Below, piece by piece: positions 5,210 to 7,096 of a stretch of 7,096 bases of DNA. Each line of letters starts with the position of its first letter. Within the stretch, counting starts at the first letter, position 1. This DNA comes from an uncultured Eubacteriales bacterium (GTDB taxonomy: Bacteria; Bacillota; Clostridia; Peptostreptococcales; Anaerovoracaceae). Where the stretch lies: contig UQMQ01000116.1 in NCBI GenBank assembly GCA_900542245.1, forward strand, positions 1 to 7,096. Reading direction: 5' to 3'. Both the position numbers and the translations under genes were made by a program. A model generated the notes under the pieces. The model was not told where the DNA came from. It ran no database searches and worked only from the letters and a program-made list of their open reading frames with translations.

Positions 5210-6676
5210 ATGAATACCGTTTTTTTACCGATCCATACTGTGCCGGCGCTGGTCGGGATCTACGCAATCAATATATTAATGATTATCGCTGTCATTTTCG
5301 CAGAGCGCAAAAGCCCATCGGCAACGCTCGCGTGGATCATGGTGCTGGCTTTTGTCCCAATTATTGGATTCGTCTTTTATCTGGTTTTTAATCAGAACAT
5401 TGCCAGAATTAAAATCAACCGCCTGACAGAAAACGAAAAATATGTGGTGAGTCACGCGTTAAAAAAACAGATGCAGGAAATGGAAAATCCGCGCTACGCG
5501 TTTCATTGCCCGACGACCAAAAACTGGCGGCATCTGATCAAGCTGAATCAGGTCTATGGACACGCTTTTTACAGCGAGAACAATCAGGTTGAGCTGATTA
5601 CTGACGGTAAGATTCTTTTGGAAAAAATGATGCGTGATATTCAGAACGCCAAGGATACCATCAATGTGGAGTATTTTATTATCAAAAAAGATCTCGTCGG
5701 CATGTCTTTCATTGAGCTTTTGACGCAAAAGGCCAGGGAGGGCGTGACGGTGCGCCTGCTTTTGGACACCATGGGCTGCCGTACCATCAATGAGCATGTA
5801 CTCAAGGACTATCTGGATGCGGGTGGCAAGGTCGGCTTCTTTTTCAAACCGAAATTCAAGATTTTCGGTCTGAAGCTGAACTACCGCAATCACCGTAAAA
5901 TTGTCGTTATTGACCATAAGATCGCCTATACGGGCGGCTACAATATCGCGAAAGAGTACATCGGACAAAAGAAAAAATTCGGTTATTGGCGTGACACCCA
6001 TGTCAGGCTTACCGGAGATGCGGTGGCGGATCTCAACGGTCGGTTTATTTTAGATTGGCGGTTCACCACCAAGGAACAGCTGCAGCTTGAGGCGGCACAT
6101 ATGGCAGAGGGGGAGACACCGGGACATATCGGCGTGCAGATCGTTTCCTGCGGACCGGAATCTCCGGCTGAGGAGGTAAAACGTGCCATGATGCGTATGA
6201 TCACCTTCGCCGAAAAGCGTGTTTACTTACAGACGCCGTACTTCGTACCGGATCCGAGCATTGTCGAATCTCTAAAAATGGCGGTGCAGTCCGGCGTCGA
6301 TGTCCGCATTATGATTCCTCACATGCCTGACCACGTCTTTGTCTACTGGGCGACGTATTCTTATGTCGGAGAGCTGCTTCGATCGGGCGCCAGAGCCTAT
6401 ATCTACGACGACGGCTTCCTGCATGCCAAGACACTGGTCGTGGACGGAGAAGTCGGCACCATCGGCTCAACCAACTTTGACAACCGGAGTTTTCGCCTGA
6501 ATTTTGAAACCAACGCGTTCATTTTTGATAAGGATTTCGCGCAGCAGATGGAGCGTGCTTTCATTCAAGATATGACGCATCACGGGCATGAATTGACCTA
6601 CGCGGATTATCTGAAGCGAGGAAAACTCATCAAATTTAAGGAAGCAATCTCAAGACTCTTATCGGATATATTATGA
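5210..6676 (+). CDS. cls: Cardiolipin synthase (phospholipase D family)
   Basis: This enzyme joins two phosphatidylglycerol molecules to make cardiolipin and glycerol at the cytoplasmic membrane. The 488-residue product has the usual Cls layout. Two N-terminal membrane helices (about 10-31 and 39-61) flank the conserved ERKSPSATLAWIMV segment. Two phospholipase D domains follow, each with a complete HxKxxxxD motif: His228, Lys230, Asp235 in NHRKIVVID, and His405, Lys407, Asp412 in HAKTLVVD. Each is followed by its Gly/Asn partner region (YTGGYNI and GSTNFDNRS). Length is close to the usual 480 or so. The open frame reaches back to 5129, overlapping the MFS gene, but homology should begin at the ATG at 5210, directly before the first helix. 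GAGGGG lies 14 bases upstream, rather far, and the nearer GAGAAAG is weak. All catalytic residues are present. The next gene starts 16 bases downstream, so the two are probably cotranscribed. Confidence 0.95.
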   Translation: MNTVFLPIHTVPALVGIYAINILMIIAVIFAERKSPSATLAWIMVLAFVPIIGFVFYLVFNQNIARIKINRLTENEKYVVSHALKKQMQEMENPRYAFHCPTTKNWRHLIKLNQVYGHAFYSENNQVELITDGKILLEKMMRDIQNAKDTINVEYFIIKKDLVGMSFIELLTQKAREGVTVRLLLDTMGCRTINEHVLKDYLDAGGKVGFFFKPKFKIFGLKLNYRNHRKIVVIDHKIAYTGGYNIAKEYIGQKKKFGYWRDTHVRLTGDAVADLNGRFILDWRFTTKEQLQLEAAHMAEGETPGHIGVQIVSCGPESPAEEVKRAMMRMITFAEKRVYLQTPYFVPDPSIVESLKMAVQSGVDVRIMIPHMPDHVFVYWATYSYVGELLRSGARAYIYDDGFLHAKTLVVDGEVGTIGSTNFDNRSFRLNFETNAFIFDKDFAQQMERAFIQDMTHHGHELTYADYLKRGKLIKFKEAISRLLSDIL

Positions 6677-6680
6677 TAAC

Positions 6681-6687
6681 AAGGAGG
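6681..6687 (+). promoter_or_regulatory. Strong ribosome binding site of the ATP-grasp gene
   Basis: AAGGAGG lies four bases after the cls stop codon. It is five bases before the ATG at 6693 and eight before the ATG at 6696, so both starts are usable. It shows that the edge-truncated frame is a real, well-translated gene. Confidence 0.8.
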
Positions 6688-6692
6688 CATAG

Positions 6693-7096
6693 ATGATGGA
6701 AAGTAAATTACAGTATTATATGCGGGTATGCAAGGGCGCGAGCTTTGAAAAATTTTTTAAGGTGCTGGATAACGCGCATGAACGCTCCGGCAAAAATAAA
6801 ATCTATCTGTTTTTTGATATGCTGCATTGTATGAAGCGTTACGGTGCGGGCTACAACGATTATGTCATTTTTGAATTCTGGAATCTTGATGCCAAGCAGC
6901 GCGACACGTATCTGACCAGATTTCGCAGCAAGAAGCTGATGATGTTTATGAACGATCACAGCTACGCACATATTTTCAACAATAAGAACGAATTTAACGA
7001 AGTATTCAAAGACTTTATCGGCAGAGAGTGTCTGGATCTGGAGACGGCAAGTGACGAAGAAGTGAAGCATTTCTTTGATACGCGCGAGAAGATTTT
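6693..7096 (+). CDS. Sugar-transfer-associated ATP-grasp protein, N-terminal part (cut by window end)
   Basis: The open frame runs from tandem ATG codons (6693 and 6696) to the window edge, giving 134 complete residues and no stop. The segment from about residue 41 on resembles the N-terminal region of the ATPgrasp_ST family: a helix with FDMLHCMKRYGAG, then NDYVIFEFWNL, then QRDTYLTRFRSKKL, and NNKNEFNEVFKDFIGRECL (96-114), where family members have an NK-x-x-FN...F-x-GR pattern. These proteins are predicted to take part in surface polysaccharide synthesis. The reaction has not been defined to my knowledge, and the ATP-grasp catalytic core should lie beyond the window. It starts 16 bases after cls behind a strong AAGGAGG, so it is probably translated from the same message. 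The family call rests on remembered pattern similarity in the N-terminal part only; the presence of the gene itself is much more certain. Confidence 0.8.
   Translation, partial: MMESKLQYYMRVCKGASFEKFFKVLDNAHERSGKNKIYLFFDMLHCMKRYGAGYNDYVIFEFWNLDAKQRDTYLTRFRSKKLMMFMNDHSYAHIFNNKNEFNEVFKDFIGRECLDLETASDEEVKHFFDTREKI

Noticed and set aside
5459..6001. Minus-strand frame opposite cls
   Set aside because: It is a shadow of the conserved phospholipase D coding region, with no ribosome binding site or family signal that I can see.
6708..7070. Minus-strand frame opposite the ATP-grasp gene
   Set aside because: The plus-strand frame is open to the window edge, has a strong ribosome binding site and matches a family. 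The minus frame has neither.
1..7096. CRISPR array, tRNA, insertion sequence, prophage or defence genes
   Set aside because: No regularly spaced repeats, cloverleaf, transposase or integrase-like frame or terminal inverted repeats were seen on either strand.

Overview
This window looks like chromosomal DNA of an endospore-forming Firmicute (Bacillota), most likely a Clostridia-type anaerobe. The main evidence is an intact spoIVA, a gene confined to endospore formers, whose product has the same length and the same numbering of key residues as the Bacillus subtilis protein. Strong AGGAGG-type ribosome binding sites and roughly balanced base composition fit this. I cannot name a genus. The coding sequence is dense and looks like ordinary chromosome: I see no insertion sequence, phage gene, tRNA, rRNA, CRISPR array or long repeat, and no gene-free stretch above 300 bases.

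Layout. Positions 31-86 hold a long hairpin that can terminate transcription from both directions. On the minus strand lies a two-gene operon: a PucR-family regulator (1020-2186) followed 13 bases later by a DMT/EamA-family membrane transporter (101-1006). Its promoter is easy to see (TATAAT with a 17-bp spacer, 2255-2283). A 163-bp AT-rich divergent region separates this operon from the plus-strand genes.

On the plus strand come spoIVA (2350-3828), which encodes the spore-coat basement ATPase, then a 12-helix MFS transporter related to drug exporters (start uncertain, about 3876-5135), then a cardiolipin synthase (5210-6676) with both HKD motifs. Sixteen bases after it begins a gene cut by the window edge (6693-7096), which I recognise as the N-terminal part of a sugar-transfer-associated ATP-grasp protein. 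It is too close to the cardiolipin synthase gene to be independent, so the two probably form a cell-envelope operon.

How the genes may work together. The PucR regulator probably controls its own operon and so the transporter; the ligand is unknown. SpoIVA acts in the mother cell on the forespore surface and would be expected under sigma-E. A weak sigma-E-like promoter is present. The cardiolipin synthase and ATP-grasp pair suggests membrane lipid and surface-polymer synthesis.

I found no convincing new multi-gene system. The points most worth a second look are regulatory: repeats in the divergent region, a short possible leader ORF and a sigma-G-like box between spoIVA and the MFS gene, a hairpin in the cls leader, and the cls/ATP-grasp pairing.
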